Positions 12,501 through 28,400 of a stretch of DNA of 64,000 bases are shown in pieces. Below the pieces are notes generated by a model, which worked only from the letters and a program-made list of their open reading frames with translations, had not been told where the DNA came from and made no database searches. The stretch is from Apostichopus japonicus (Eukaryota > Echinodermata > Holothuroidea > Aspidochirotida > Stichopodidae), in assembly GCF_037975245.1 (NCBI RefSeq), contig NC_092572.1, positions 26,891,989 through 26,955,988 on the forward strand, read 5' to 3'. Position 1 is the first letter of the stretch; every line of letters starts with the position of its first letter. The position numbers and the translations under genes are program-made.

Positions 12501-15500
12501 TCCCGTTCACACTTTGCAAAACAACGTTAGCCCGAGTAAATACGACTAACTGACCGGCATGAAAAAATTCTAGACTCTATGAATCTGGTAAACTTTCGCT
12601 TTCCATATGTCCGCAGAAACATGGCGTTGGTAGACTAAAAGTGTAACGGCTAGTTCTACCACGTACTCAAGTCTTTTGAACGTTTTCAATATGCATTCTG
12701 TACATGCACGCAGGTCTAAGCAGATACTTTATAACAAATACAGCATGCAATATTGAAATGATTGAATGACCGCTCAACAGACATTCTCCACATGGTACCT
12801 GCAGATAGCATCAGTCATACTTACAGACCTAACAGTATGGACTGTTCCCATGTCTGATGTCAATTGCAGATTAATATAATATTGATCCATACTGCCAGAT
12901 ATGGTAGTATGAACTTCTACACATTAGATGACTGCTCAACGGTTTTTATCCACACATTATTAAAAGATATGTCAGACATACTTACAAACCTAACAGTATG
13001 GACTGTTTCCCATGTCGTTATCTGAAGATTATTATTTATATTGAACCATACTGACAGATACAGTAGTATGAACTTATTCGCATATAACGACTGTACGCAA
13101 CAGGCTTTCTCCACAGATAGTGTAATGTGACATACTTACAGCCCTAATAGTATGGATTATTCTTCACATGTCTGCAGATGTTATACTGATCCATAAAAAC
13201 AGATGCACTTTTACAACATTTAACCACCTCTCAAAGACAGGACAACTCACCCCTTCTTCCATCTCACTGACAGCCATTTGCTTTTCTCTCGACATTCTCA
13301 GCTTTTCTTCCGATCTCTTTCTTTCCTCTTCTTGGGTTTCAGTGATTTTAGCTAATAGGTCATCCATATCCTGTGAAGAAAGAAAGATACAAAGAACAAG
13401 AATGAAACATACAAACAGAAATTGAACAAACAAACACATACAAACAAACAGAACTGAACAAACAGAAACTGAAAAACAGAAATCCCCTGCTATAGACCCA
13501 TCCTTGCCAAACTATGGGTCACAAGCTTTTACCGTAGATTGCAAGTGGAATAACAAAAATAATTAATGACAAACACTATTTCTGTGGTAACGAACCTGTA
13601 GATACCAAGATAAGTGCCTTGGGTAGGCAAGTTGGGTAATGTTAACTACGTCTTGTGATACTGGGTTGGCAGGGTGCAGGGCAATAACTTAGAGTTCAAA
13701 TGTTGTATGGCAGCTTTGAATGTTTCCGTCTCATATGAAATGCACAAATGGTTCCCGTCTACAAAAGATGCTTATACAACTCTGTGGACCTATACAGCTG
13801 TTTCCTCATATTGTAATTGCATTTTGCGATGATGTACCCATTAAATACCTCCCTGGGGAAGGGTATCAATTGACCTATGTATATCAAATAAATACCTCCC
13901 TGGATTAGGGTAGCAATTGACCGATGCTATGAGGAATAAATACCTCCCTGGATTAGGGTATCAACTGACCGATGCCCCAATAAATACCTCCCTGGGGTAG
14001 GGTATCAATTGACCTATGCTATACCCAATAAATACCTCCCTGGAATAGGATATCAATTGACCGATGCTATACCCAATAAATACCTCCCTGGAATAGGATA
14101 TCAATTGACCGATGCTATACCCAGTAAATACCTCCCTGGTGTAGGGTATCAATTGACCCATGCCCCAATAAATAACTCCCTTGGGGTAGGGTATCAATTG
14201 ATCGATGCCCCATTAAATACCTTCCTGGGGTAGGGTACCAATTGAACGATGCCCCAATAAATACCTCCCTGGAAGTAGGGTATCAAATTGGCCACTTTAA
14301 GATGGACCTATATGAAACTTCAACTTTAATTGCAGGCTATACAGAAGATATTTTACCCTCTCATGTTTTTTCTTCATCTCCGTCTCTTTCTCCTGTCTCT
14401 CTTCCCGGTGCTTGTCCTCTGCTTGTCTCTGCAGTTCCTTCAGCTCGGCATCAAGCTTTGCTTTGAGTTCATCGATGATCTTAAGAGAGAAATTAACGAT
14501 AAATTTCCTTCTCTAGCCAACCTCAAGTAAAGCCTAACCAGCCTTCACTCCAAAATAAAACTGGTAACTAAGAAAATCTGTCAATTGTTCAAATGGTGAA
14601 TTTTGTCGTCTGCTTAGTAGTGCGCATCCTAAAATGTTCTATATTTGTTATCCTTCTGACGTACCTTGGTTTATCAAGCGTGAGGCAGCCTTTTGTAAAG
14701 TTCTACGTCTAGAAGATTCATGTCTGGAGAGTTCATTGACCGATATTAATGGGTGGACATGAAACCCACAATCACCGTGTCATCATCAAGTACATGTCAT
14801 GTGAACATTATCATTCACATTATTACTGAGCCCCCAAAACATACGATATGTTATTCGTTGCATCTACCCATAAATGAAGCTTCATGAGCAAGTTTCCAGT
14901 TTGCCCAGAGATGCCAACCTCTTGACACAAAGAAACAGACTAAGTATCCTAAAAAAAAATAAAAAAAATCATATTTTGGAGAAAAAAAAAAAAAAAATCA
15001 GATTTTCACGAAAACTTGACACTACCATTCGCCCGTTGGCACTGGGCCAGTAAAATGTCAGAAAAATGTTTTACTGGTAAGAACGAGCAAGTAAAATTTT
15101 TACTTTTTCATTAACATTTAATGAGAAAGTTGTAAAGCTGCCGATTCCGCATATTTCCCGCCCATGTAGGCTCGTTGTTCAACGTGTTTGTCAGTGTTTG
15201 GGGGGGTTACTTGTACATGCTTCTATGCGATTCCGCTTCCATTTGAAAGATGAAAAATCGTATTTTCAAGAGTCAATATCGTATTATCGTATTTCACGGT
15301 ACGATTTTATAGTACTAAATACGATACAATCCTTTTTTGATGGCATCTCTGCTTACCTGTTCATTTCTTGTCTCCATCTCGTGTCTTTGTTCATCTTCCA
15401 ACTCCTCTGCCTCTCTCTGTATCCGTTTCTTCACCGCCTCTCTCTCCTCTTCGACTTTCTTTTGCTCCGTGCTACGGATCTCCTCTAGTTCTCTCTGTAA

Positions 15501-18500
15501 AGATTCTAGAGCAGTTTTCTGTTCCTCCCTGTAGAGAAATAAAAAAACAAAATACAAGGATGATAGAGCTTCCTCAACACTAACCTATGTTTGAACAACG
15601 AAATAAAAAAAACTGCACAAGAGAGGATAAACAAAGAAGAGACAGAAAAAAAAAGGAAGCGGATAACAACACTTATATTCAGTTACTTCTGTGACGTAAG
15701 ATTGCTCTAAAAACTAACAAATAATTTGCTCTTACCGGAATCTTACCAATCATCACTTTAAGAGCAACTCCCCAACATTCATGTTATGCAGCCACTGCTA
15801 ATTTTCAATTCCGATTTTTTTTTCTTTTCAGATTTTGCAATCCAGTTACTTAGAATTCTATTTTGTCTTCAAAGTAGTGCCAATTTCAGTTCCCCCTTTT
15901 TTTACTATTACTCTGGTAATTACTGGTAAGCCTAACGTTAGTATGGCAATACATTTCAGTGAGCCTATCCCTGGAATATCATCATCTTTTTACTAATCTA
16001 TCCGAACAAAGAATCACCCACTTATTTTCCAGGGTATCCATCACTGGGGACACTAACAATAAAAATTTGATATGTGAAATCAGCTAGGCCCGAATTCATC
16101 TTATATTGTTAACAGTGTGGTAAGCCTAACGTTATAATATCAATACATTTCAGTGAACCTATCCCTGGAATATCATCACCTTTTACTAATCTATCCAAAT
16201 AAAAGAATTACCCACTTATTTTCCAGGGTATCCATCACTGGTGACACTAATAATCAATATTTGATATGTGAAATAGGCTAGGCCCGAATTCATCTAACAT
16301 TGTTAGCAGTGTGGTAAGCCTAACATTAGAATATCAATACATTTCAGTGAGCCTACCCCTGAAATATCATCATCTCTTTACTAATCTATCCAAACAAAGA
16401 ATCATCCACTTATTTTCCAGGATATTCATCACTGATGACACTTTTGTCAACTCCAAAAAAAAAAAAAAAATACAGCATAATTTTGTGCCCAAGTTATCCT
16501 TGGATTGTGGAAAGGCAGAAGTAATGGAACATTACAAACACATCAATGAAACTGGTTGAACGGCAGTCAGGCACGTAGCTTGGAATTTGCCAAGGGAGGT
16601 GCGAATCTGTAGGTAAACTATCAGAGCCGTAAATTCTGCTTTGAAAACTATCTAAGCGTAGGGCCACCATAGTTGGCGCAAAGCGTACAAGAAAATTTTG
16701 GCTGAAAATGCCTCCAAGATTGCTGGAAATGGCACTTCCCAGGCCTTGTAAGTTGCACCTAAGCTTAAACTTACTAGCGATATCATGTAAACAAACATTT
16801 TCAGAGGGGGGGGCGGTTGTCCCCTTCCCCCTCAGCTAGGCGCCTGACGGCAGTGAGAAAGACGACGAAAAGAAAACACAAAAACTATGAGAAAAGCAGG
16901 AAATAAGTCACCTGAGTTTATCTTCTTCAGTTTGTTGGTCTCTTTTGATGGATTCCTTCAGTTTTCTGATGGCATCAGTCTTGCCCTCCATCAACATGGC
17001 TTCTTCATCCTCTGTTTCCTCCTTAACACGCTTCCTCATTTCGCTGCGAGGACAAGAAAACAACAATAAATAAATAAAAATACATAATTCAGGGATTTGC
17101 CCAGGATTTCCTGAGTGCCTGGTATACTGATTGCCGTCCTGGGGAGTGGTCTAATGAGGCGGGGCGTCCCCCTCCCCCTTTGAGAATTTTTTCGATTTTG
17201 GCAGGTGCTCAGATGCCAAATGCTGGCACTTGTGTAGCTTTTTAAGCACATACACAAGTACTAGTTTGCTAACAATTTACATTTTTTTTTTCAATTTATG
17301 TTGAATATTATATATCCTTACATTAAGAATGTAAGGATTTTAGATGAAAATAGGGCTGGGCGGGATTCACGATTTTTAAGACAGTGCTGGGCGGTAATTT
17401 TTAGTGCTGGGCGGGGACCACCAGTGCCGCCCTGCGTGGGCACATCCCTGTTAATTACCAAAAGATTTTGTTTTTTCATATTAAAAACTGGCAAAAAATA
17501 AACAGCATAACTAGAAATAGTATAGAAGGCTTACATCTTGAGCAGATTTATTGAATTAATTTGCAATCTTTTTTTATTGACAACCAATATTGACCAAATA
17601 AACCAATTTTTGAAGAACCTTATCGCTCACATATGGAAGCATATTCGCTGACATATTTAGGGAGTTTATTACACAGATTCTATATCATCATATAAGCTAA
17701 AGACAGCTAAAGGTTGAATTTGCTAAACTAAAGGTTGAATTTGATTCTTCTTCAACTGTACCAGCCATCTAATAACATCAATTAGTACACTGCTTATAGT
17801 TGTTGCAGAAAACAATAAAAAACTTGTGTTTTTAAACTTGTCAAAACTTTATGCAAATGAGAAGTGAATAAATTTCTACTGTCGTATACATTTGAAAAGA
17901 TTGTTATGGTGATCTAATTGAGTTTCATATTCTCCTTATCAGACACTTAGTTCAACTAAGTCTTATAGACTTTACGGATTAGCCTGGGGTAAGAAAATAA
18001 ATCACGGAACGTGGCAAAAAATTGTGGTATAGGCTCCAGTTTGCGTATGCTACAGTGTGTTAGGATAATAGTTTTTGTCCCCGAGGTAGAAAGAAATCAT
18101 GGATATTCCGCAAATTCACGGAAAAAGCTCATGCCTATAATAGTAGTGCACAAGTTATGCCTAGTCCTAGTGGTAAAATCCAGCATATCATTTGAATGTT
18201 AGGCTAGACCCTATGCCTACACTAAATTGCATGTAGGCTGTAGGAAAGCAAATTGAAAATCACATTAGACTATACATGTCCACAATGATCTGCTCCAAAC
18301 ACTAATAATCTTTTCACAGAAAATGAACCTTCTTGTAGAAGTCATTTCAAAATTAAAGTATTTTCCAATGAGCTATGTCAAATGTTTTCCTTTTCCCTAC
18401 ATTCCCCCCACCTTTACTGACAATTTCCAACTGCTTGGAAAAAATACTTTTACATACCGGTTAAATTAAAACAAAGAGGCTTCAACAGGCATCACGCTCT

Positions 18501-21500
18501 TACCTGATTTGGTTTTCCTTTTCTTTCATAATGTTATCTTCTTCGTCCTCCTCTGTTTCCATTTTCTCTTTAAGCTTCCTGATTTTCTCTTCTTTGTCTT
18601 CTAACAGTTCAAGCTTAGCGCCCTCTATTTCTTCTTCCAACCTCTTCTTCAACTGTGCGAGGGAGTCTTCATGTTCCCTCCGTAACAACTCTTCTTGCTC
18701 CGATCTCTCTTTCTCCAGTTGTTGCTTTCTGCATAAAATAAGAAACATAAACAAAAACAAATTCACCATGACGAAGAAACCACAATAACTTCAGTTGCAT
18801 TTTTGCTCTTTTTTTTCACCCAAATCATTGTGACAAAGGCCCTCTTTTCCATTTCTGAGGCAAGATATGATTTAGTCCTCCCTCCCTTATCCCCAGATAT
18901 GGCCGCAAAGGCATCCCATCCAATCGACAAGATGATACCCCTCAGAGAATGACAGCACTGGATTAAATTGATACCAGTTTTTATCCAAGCTTTGAATAAA
19001 TTTACTCACAAAGCCTCGATATCTTCTTCCTTTTTGTTCTTCACATTTTCCTCACGCTCTGTCCTTCTCCTGTCCTCTACTGCGGACAAAGACGGTTTCC
19101 TGGAGAGTTCTTCAGCTGTCGGCAAGTTGAAGCTGGGTTTGGTCCCCGCTGTCTTCAAATCCAGTCCCTCCTTACCAGCAATAGGAGCTTTTTGGGACAG
19201 TACTGGCTTATCTTTCTTGGAACTTTTCAAAAACTGTGGAGTAAGGAACAATCAGTGAGCTAACAATTTGATATATGACGAGTGGTGGACGAGTTGAAGT
19301 GAGTCTATACTATGATTCTCCTATTCATACTGATACTTACTAGTACTTACTTACTAGCACTTATCCTTCCTATTACTTACTCTTACTTATTTGCACTTAT
19401 ATTTACTAGTATACACTAATACTGATGCTTACTAGTACTTATACTTACTTATTATTACTTTTACTTCCTACTACTCACACTTACTTATTAGTACTTATAC
19501 TTAGTAGTATTTATTAGTACTTATCTTTACTAGTACTTATACTTACTTAGTATTACTTTTACTTCCTAGTACTCACACTTACTTATTAGTACTTATACTT
19601 ACTAGTATTTATTAGTACTTATCTTTACTAGTACTTATACTTACTTATTAGCACTTAGACTTCCTAGTACTTATACTGACTTATTACTACTTAAACTGAC
19701 TTATTAGTACTTATACGTACTAGTACTTATCCTTACTTGTACTTATTAGCACTTACTGTAGACTTCCTAGTACTTATACTTACTTATTAGCACTTACTAG
19801 TACTTCCTTACTAGTACCTATACTTACTTATTAGAACTTACTAGTACTGATACTTATTAGTTCTTATACTCACTTACTAGTACTTATACCTACTAGTACT
19901 TATACTTCCTTTCTAGCACTTGTACTTACTAGTATTTACTTATCAGTACCTACCTATACTTACTAGTACTTATACTTACTTCCTAGTACTTACACTTACT
20001 AATTAGTACTTACTTTTCCTTCCTTACTTGCACTTACTTATTAAAACTTACTAGTACTGATACTTATTAGTAATTATACTTACTTATTATAACATAAACT
20101 TACTGGTATTCTTTTACCAGTACTTATACTTACCTTCTAGTACTCACTTACTAGTACTTATACAGTACTAGCATTTTATACCTTTACTCATACATGTACC
20201 CACGTTTCATCGATTTCTATTCACCTAATACTAGGATACAACAAAACCTTCAGAAGCGATAAAGGTTGTCAATTAAATTATTTACCTAGAGACAATTCAT
20301 ATTATGATATAATAATTGTCCGATTAAGGAGGGATATAATTTCTATTAATAACGAACAAAGTTCATCATTAGATTACCAGTAATTTGGCAATCTCTTGAG
20401 TTCCTAAATATCGTTCTCATTACTTACTCTGGATTGTGGAAGATCGTCCGGTGAACGAGGAGAATCGTCGGCCAGCTCTAAGCTCCCCGCATCCATCAGG
20501 CCCAGTCGTTTCGACAAGCCGGCATCGATTCCAAAATCCTAACCCGTGTAAAAAGGGAATATCATTTCAAACATGTGCAATATACAAACAGAAATCCAGA
20601 AAGCTAGCAGGATTAGTGATTCCTAGCCTTTTTTAAATTGATAGCAACTTGTAGCATCTGGGATAAATGTGTCCTAATGTCTTGTACCAGACAACTTGAC
20701 TATTGCAAAGGTACTACCCTTCTGAAAGTTGAGGAGAGAAACAGTCTTTAGTAGGAGTGGAAAAGCCACTAAGAAGAGCAAAGGCCCAATCCTACAGTAT
20801 GACAGTTGTTGACACTGAAAAGCTATTCATCAAGGAAATGTTTGTGTTCGAGAGCTTACGAGTGTCTCGGACTTTGACCTCTGTTGACCTTTAACCTTAA
20901 GAGACAACACAATAGGGTTCTTCTTCTACTCTGTAAGGTGCATCAACATACCAAATATGAAGTTCACCCACTTTACAGTTTTGGAGTTATCGTGTTTACA
21001 AGGTTTCAGACTTTGACCTCTTTTGACTTTTGAACTCAGTAGGAACAAATAGAGTTCTTCTACTATAAAAAGTGTATTATGAAGTCCGCCCACGATAGTT
21101 TTGTGTGTTAACATGCCACAGCGTCACACAAATACACACACGCAAGTGTGTTTTACATTTCTCAGACTGAGGACCCCATCGCTTTCTACATCGTTCAAAT
21201 TCCTGCACCCTAACCATAACACCACCTCTAAACAATATAATTCTTCTGACGATGTGGCAGTTCATTTGAAATGACGACTTGCAGGCCTTTCCTTAGTTCA
21301 AGTCCTCAGTCAGAATGCAACACAAGTGCACACACACCATCGCATAGGTTCATATCAGTTTTTGTTCACAGATCCATTTTTTATAAGGGACAAAGATCAG
21401 AGCTCTTGAAACTGCTTTTGAAACTGTTATACAAATTAATTACTACTAAATTATGCTCTGACAATTATTCGATGCACTTATTATTTATTATTGTCAAAAG

Positions 21501-24500
21501 GTATACGTACTGTATGTGACAAGGCCTAACGGTATGATATTGGAGTGCAAACACATGCGATAGCCTATACCGCAAACTTCACTATCTCTACACAGGGGAT
21601 ACGATGCAAAGTAATTGTTGTTAAACGACATACTCCGTGTTCATTGAGCACTACAGATGCAAGAATTTTCGTAGACGATGGATGGGGACTATTAACCAAT
21701 CAAATTATGGGAATTTTGGAAAAGCATCATTGTCTATTTTTAGCATGAAAATCTCCGTAATGGGGTGTTGTTAACCCTGTACCTTGCGGTTGATCGTTAT
21801 AGTACAGTATAGTTATTTTCAAACAAATTCAAAGATCAGTAGGAGTAGGAGAACTTTTGGTTCTTGTAAGAAGAAGTTGTGTTTTTTTTAAAAGAAATAA
21901 TAAAAGATGTTCATTTTTAAAGTGTTTTGTTATATTTTCCGTTGACCTAGTTGTGATTGTGTACACTTGGGATTTGTTTTTCAAAACAAAAGTTTGCGTC
22001 CCCCCGGACGCAAGCAATTTGAAGAGTTTGCGTCCCTGGCCAAAACATTGCGTCCCGGACGCAGAATCCTGCGTTCGTAACAATGCTGACTGCTGATACG
22101 TATTAATGACTCACCACACTAACATCATCATCCTCATCTTCGTCGTCGGAAGCAGATACCTTGGGAGGATTGTTTCCGATTCCGTCACTGACTTCTGATT
22201 CCTGTGAAAATGACAATATTTATCCTTGAAAACAGGACGGCTACTATTGCCATGGTCTACTGTGGACCTACATTTGGGCAGGATGTGGCCGCCAGGGCAC
22301 AGACATTACCCCAGCCAATTTTCGGCGGCCCGTGGGTATAATTCTTAAACTCCATTAATGAAGCCCACAAAGCATTATGGTAAGGAACAATATTGTATTT
22401 GGATTCTTGAGGGTGGGGGGGTGGGAGGGAAGTGGGGGAGGGAGGTTGTATAGTATATGTATACAGTAGCCAAGATAGATGGGACAAGTGCACTAAGAAG
22501 ATCATGATCCCTCTTCTGACCAATAAAGATACAATATCCTCATTTTAAGCTGGAGTAGATCTAAAAATCCTTAATGGGTTGAGGTTCCGTGGATTGGGAA
22601 AAACATTCCACTGCGGCCCTAGAGAGCCGGTTTTGTGTCCAGAGCTGGTTTGTTGTCACTACACTGTACATGTTGAAGCCATTGTACATGGCAATACAAA
22701 AGTTTATCCTACGAATGTGCAGTAAATATGGTGATTAAGCTACTGTACATAGCAATGAGATTATAGCATGCCATGATTGAGTCCAGGTACTGGTTTAAAA
22801 ACTGTAAAGTCGTTTCTAGGATTACCAACTATAAAATTAATCATATATACATAAGGATATATGTTGATTGCAAAACATTTGTTCCATGTTGTACATGGTT
22901 TATTCAAGATTTTATATCAAAAAGAAATCTGCATCAATTCAACTGTTCTTTAGCTAGCATAATTCCATTGTGGTAAATTGTACAAACTTTCTCCTATTAT
23001 AGATATATATTGTAACAAAGCAAGGATATAAAATCAAGGGCGTAGGAACCAGGAGGGCTGGGGGGGCACCAGCCCCCCCATGAAAAATATGGAGTGGCGG
23101 AAGTATCATTCCCCCCCGCTTCGCAAGTCAGAAAACCCCTTTTTCATTTCCAAATGAGAAAAAATTGGAGCACCAAATTGCATCTAAGGCCAGGTGAAAA
23201 TGCAAAATTATATACAAAATGGAGTGGGTGGGTTGAAGTGTGCTATATTGCACCAAACTGCATCTGAGGCCACCTAGAAATGCAAAAAAAATCCAAAGGA
23301 GAAGGGGACACCCACTCCCCTTAGACCCCTCCCCCAGGCCGGCCATCAGTCTTCAGCCCCCCACTCAAAAGTACCCTCCTACGGCACTGGTGGAGATAAA
23401 AAAAAAAAATAAAAAAATAATTTGCTTTCAAAACAGAACATTTAACCCTTCAAGCCAATCCCCTTCTAATATCATTCTTGACGACAAACGAAAAGCCGAG
23501 CAACACTTTGTCTTTTGGCAGAGAACAAATCAGATTTGACTGTACTCAAATTTGTAAATTATGCCTAAAATAGACTATATCAGGAAGACTGATTCTTCCA
23601 AGAAAGATATTTGCGGTCTTTACACAGTCTCAACTTATCTTCAGGCTAAGCTGATCATCAGAACTATTAAATCCTAGCTAGAGTAAGAGTTTATTAATCA
23701 TTAATTCTTCGAGTTACAGCTTGATATTGCTTTTCCGTGTTTTTACTGAAATTGTACATCACTTATGAGGTGAAAGCTGACAGTATAAAACCATATTGAC
23801 TTACAGTAATGCAGCTTTGTCAGAGCCAAAAGGAGTTATTAAGTATATAGATAATCAGGTAAAACTTGTTCACTGCTTTAACGCACAAATACTCAAGTGG
23901 GAGCTCAAATATATCTGCTATCGACGGTTATAAAATTGAATGATTTACTACGAAAGACTTTAAGAGCCCAAAGAGGTAATTGATACTACTGTCGAGTGAG
24001 ACACCGACCATGAAGTGGGTTTTTAATGTACAGTTTCTTGCTACGAAATTAGATACTCTATGGATTTTGAAAAGCATAAAATGAGGTAGTACTATATATT
24101 GAAAACACAATCAATACAATCTGACTCTCACAGGATTTGTTATAAAAGACCTCGACTTGCAGCCCTGGTAAGTCAAACTAATAAGCCCTAATACAAATTA
24201 AAAAAAGAGCTCCCAATTTCCGATGTGCAATGAAACAAACTCTCTCTCCATTTAACGTTTAAAAAAAACCTCCCACCATGACGGACATAGTTTCAAAGCT
24301 GAAACCTGGTGTGAGAGGAGATATATACATTAAACATATGTTGTAATTCATCTAAAACAGGGTTGTCCAACCTACGGCCCGCGGGCCACAGTCCGGCCCG
24401 CCGCAGGGTTGCGTCCGGCCCGCCAGAGATGCTATACGGTGTGACACTCTCTCAGCGGAGGGGGGAGGGGGCTGAACTTTATTCATCTGTTTTATCAGGA

Positions 24501-25297
24501 AGGAAAATAATTCAGTGCGCTCCGCGCGCAGTGCTCACATTGTGTTGCCTTGGGCTTCGGCAAAAAATCGAAAAATCGAGCGTAGGGTTCATGCGGCCCC
24601 CTCCTTCATCATAATCATTCCATGCTGCCCTCCTCTGCAAAAGGTTGGACAACCCTGATCTAAAACCTACTAACAAGGAACAATGGGGGGGGGGGAGGGG
24701 GAGGAATACATCACAGCTCATGTTACCAATACACAATAGAGCAGGGCATCCTCACATTGTAGTGTAAGTTAAGGAGAGCACAGGAGGGTAAAGTTTGTCC
24801 TGGGGGCCACATGGGGGGTCCTTTTGGCAGAGTGTCCACAGCCAGTGAGAATGTTTTAAAAACCTTAATTAGATCACAATAATAATAATGATATGGGTTA
24901 ATATAATGAGGAATTATAAAGCGCAGAATATCCAACAATATCGGTGCTCAAGGCGCATCACAATGTTACCGTGGTAAACGATAACCTGTCAAACATAGAG
25001 ACAATCCCTCCACATGGCAGCAGCTAAACAGCGCCAAGCTGACAGTTTATCTCACAGGTCCCCATTTATACACCTGGGTGAAGAGAGGCAATGGAGATAA
25101 AGTGCCTTGACCCAAGGACACAACGCAATGATCTGACCAGGACTCGAACCTGCAATCCATAGATCACAAGTCCACTGCCTTAACCACTGGACCACGACGC
25201 TCTCATTGCCTGCAGCATGCAGAACAGTTTGGCAAAGGAAACATGATACTTAATAACAATCCTGGGTACAAGTATTTTATATATATATATATATATC

Positions 25298-25334
<37 letters not shown>

Positions 25335-25418
25335 TTATATATTAATATATGATGTAAGTACTCATTGATATATATATATCATATACTCATTGATATCATA
25401 TACTCATCATATACTCAT

Positions 25419-25465
<47 letters not shown>

Positions 25466-28400
25466 TACTTACATCATATCCAAGCTGGCCAATGTCTTGC
25501 AGATCAAGATCCAAATTTAACCTTGGAGTTTCCTAAGGGAAGAAAACAGAAAAGAAAAAGAGAGAACCATTAATGCAATCACCAATTTAAAAAGAGATAA
25601 CCAACAGTACATTGGCCAGTGCTTAATTTATTAAGTGAGTTGTCCATTTCCTCTAACTTTGATGGCTCAATAGCTTGTGTTACCACTAATTCTGTCCCTT
25701 GATGCTTTGTATGGGACTGCCAACCAGAATGTCTGAAGGTGTGGAGGGCTAGCTGCAACAGACACACAGACAGTGAAATATACACACACACACACACGCA
25801 CACGGATGATACACAAAAGCCTTCACGTATATTAAACCGTGGTTAAAAGTACAAAGACATTTAGACATGTTTTAATCATATTGAGACTGAACATTCAATA
25901 AAATAGAACGTTTAGATTCATTAAAAATTAATAGCAATAGTGTTTAAAACCAGCAGTGTTAATACTGTAAGGTAGCAAGTCAAACCTAAAATCCAAACAC
26001 TGTAGGGTAGCAAGTGTAACCTGCAATTCTTATATTGTAGGGTAGCAAGTCAAACCTGGAATCCTAATACTATAGGGTTGCAAGTGTAACCTGGAAACCT
26101 AATACTGTAGGGTTGCAACTCGAACCTGCAATCCTTATACTGTAGGGTAGCAAGTGTAACCTGCAATCCTAATAATGTAAGGTAGCAAGTGTTAACTGGA
26201 ATCCTAATACTGTAGGGTTGCAAGTGTAAACCTGCTATCCTAATACAAAAGTTTCAGAAAGAGAGACTGGAAAACTGAAAAAGGATGACCCCCCAAAGAA
26301 AAGTACAAATACTAGATTATTAAAGAAGGCTGATAAGATTTTGTCTCAAGAACGGGGAAGGGGGCTTTATTGAGTTAAAACTTAACAAAAGTTGATTTTC
26401 CTTACATCTTCTTCGGACATGTCTGGTAATATCTGCAAACTTTCCTCTCGTAATCCTTTCAAAGACAGATTTTCGTCCTTTCCAGACTTTAAGAAAGGGG
26501 GTGGATCATTTTTACCTAATTTCTGCAAGGAGAGAGAAAAAAAAGGAAGAATATTTTGAACAGACAAGACTTCTGTGACTAGAACATAGAAACAAATCAG
26601 GACCGATTGTTTTTTCGAGATGGGCATATACACATAGTGTATAGCACTGATCACTTTTTCATGAATGATCAGTCTCTGAGCTGATAGTGGCATATGTTAC
26701 AATATATAGTGGCAGACATGGTTTGATGTAGTGAACATACAGTATATGTTACGATATCATGGCACATATATATTGATGTAGTGACATATATTCTAACATA
26801 GTGGCACATATGTTATGACAAAGTGGCACATATGTTTTGAAATAGTGGCACAAATTTTGTGATATACTGGCACATATATATTATAATATAGTGACACATA
26901 TATTATGATATAGTGGCACATATGTTATGACAGTGGCACATGTTTTGAAATAGTGGCACATGTATTATGATGAAGTGGCACATATGTTATATTATAATAT
27001 AATGACACATATATTATGATATAGTGGCACATATGTTATGACATAGTGGCACATGTTTTGAAATAGTGGCACATGTATTATGATGAAGTGGCACATATGT
27101 TATATTATAATATAATGACACATATATTATGATATAGTGGCACATATGTTATGACATAGTGGCACACATGGTTTGATAAATTGGCACATATGTTATGATA
27201 AAATGGCACAAATATGTTAATAATGATAAAGTGGCACATATGTTATGATAAAGCGGCACATACTTTATAATATAGTGACACATATGGTCTGATAGAGCGG
27301 CACTTATGTTTTGACATAATGACACATGGTTATAGTGACACATATGGTTGATAAAGTGTCACTTATATCATAATACAATAATCAATACCAATGATACTTT
27401 CTAGATCAGCGATAACGATCAAGTTCTAACATCTTAAAATCTCTAAGATATCTCTTGACTCTTACCAATTCATGAGAAAGCGTTACTCACAAATTGAACA
27501 CAGACTTACCCTGCCTGGCGAACCCATAGAACTCCTTATGGATCCTAGCTGGGAGGATTCCTTTGTGCCTCCAAAGCTTCCCTGAGTTGACCCTAATGTG
27601 TCCCCCTTTAGTGGTGCCAGTAGCTGTAACATAAAAAATAATTTTTAAAAATATATAAAAAATATTTTTGCTTAATTTTCAAAACAAAATGTTTTTACCA
27701 GAGACCTCCAAGTCAAATATTATTTTTAAAAAAATGACCCCTGACAAATTCACCAATCTATTCATCTAATTAGATTTCTTGTGTCTTTCCTACACTTTCT
27801 TCTACCAACACCCCTACCCCTATTCAAGCTAATAGGCACCTTCTCTACCCCAGCAACAACCTACTTTGATTTTCTTGTTTCTTCCCTTCCTTTTTTAATA
27901 CCCACACCCCTTCCCCTACTCAAGCTTATAAACACCTTCCCTACCCCAGCTACAACCATTGCCACATCCACCCATCTACTTCTTTTTCTTGTTTCTTCCC
28001 TACATTTCCTCCCCTACCCCTACTCAAGCTTATAAACACCTTCCCTACCCCAGCTACAACCATTCTAACATCCACCCATCTAATTCATACTTATATTTTC
28101 TTGTTTCTTCCCTACATTTCTTTCTACCACCACCCCTACCCCTAATCAAGCTTATAAAACACCTTCTCTACCCCACACACCACCATTGTCATATACCACC
28201 CATGTTCCTTCCCTATGTTCCTTTTGCCGATGACCCTACCCTACCTGTAACCTTTCCCTACCCCCAAGTACTGTACCATCATTCCCTCTTCCATCCTTTA
28301 TCTTCATCTCCGGTACTTACACTCTCTTGTTTCTTCTCCGATTTCTCTTTTTTGTCTTTCTTCTCCTTCTTCTTCTTCGTCTCTTTCTTCTGGCCTCCTC

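Noticed and set aside
25130-25205. Functional tRNA gene on the minus strand
   Set aside because: Followed by a typical SINE body and ATT-rich tail; no proper acceptor stem.
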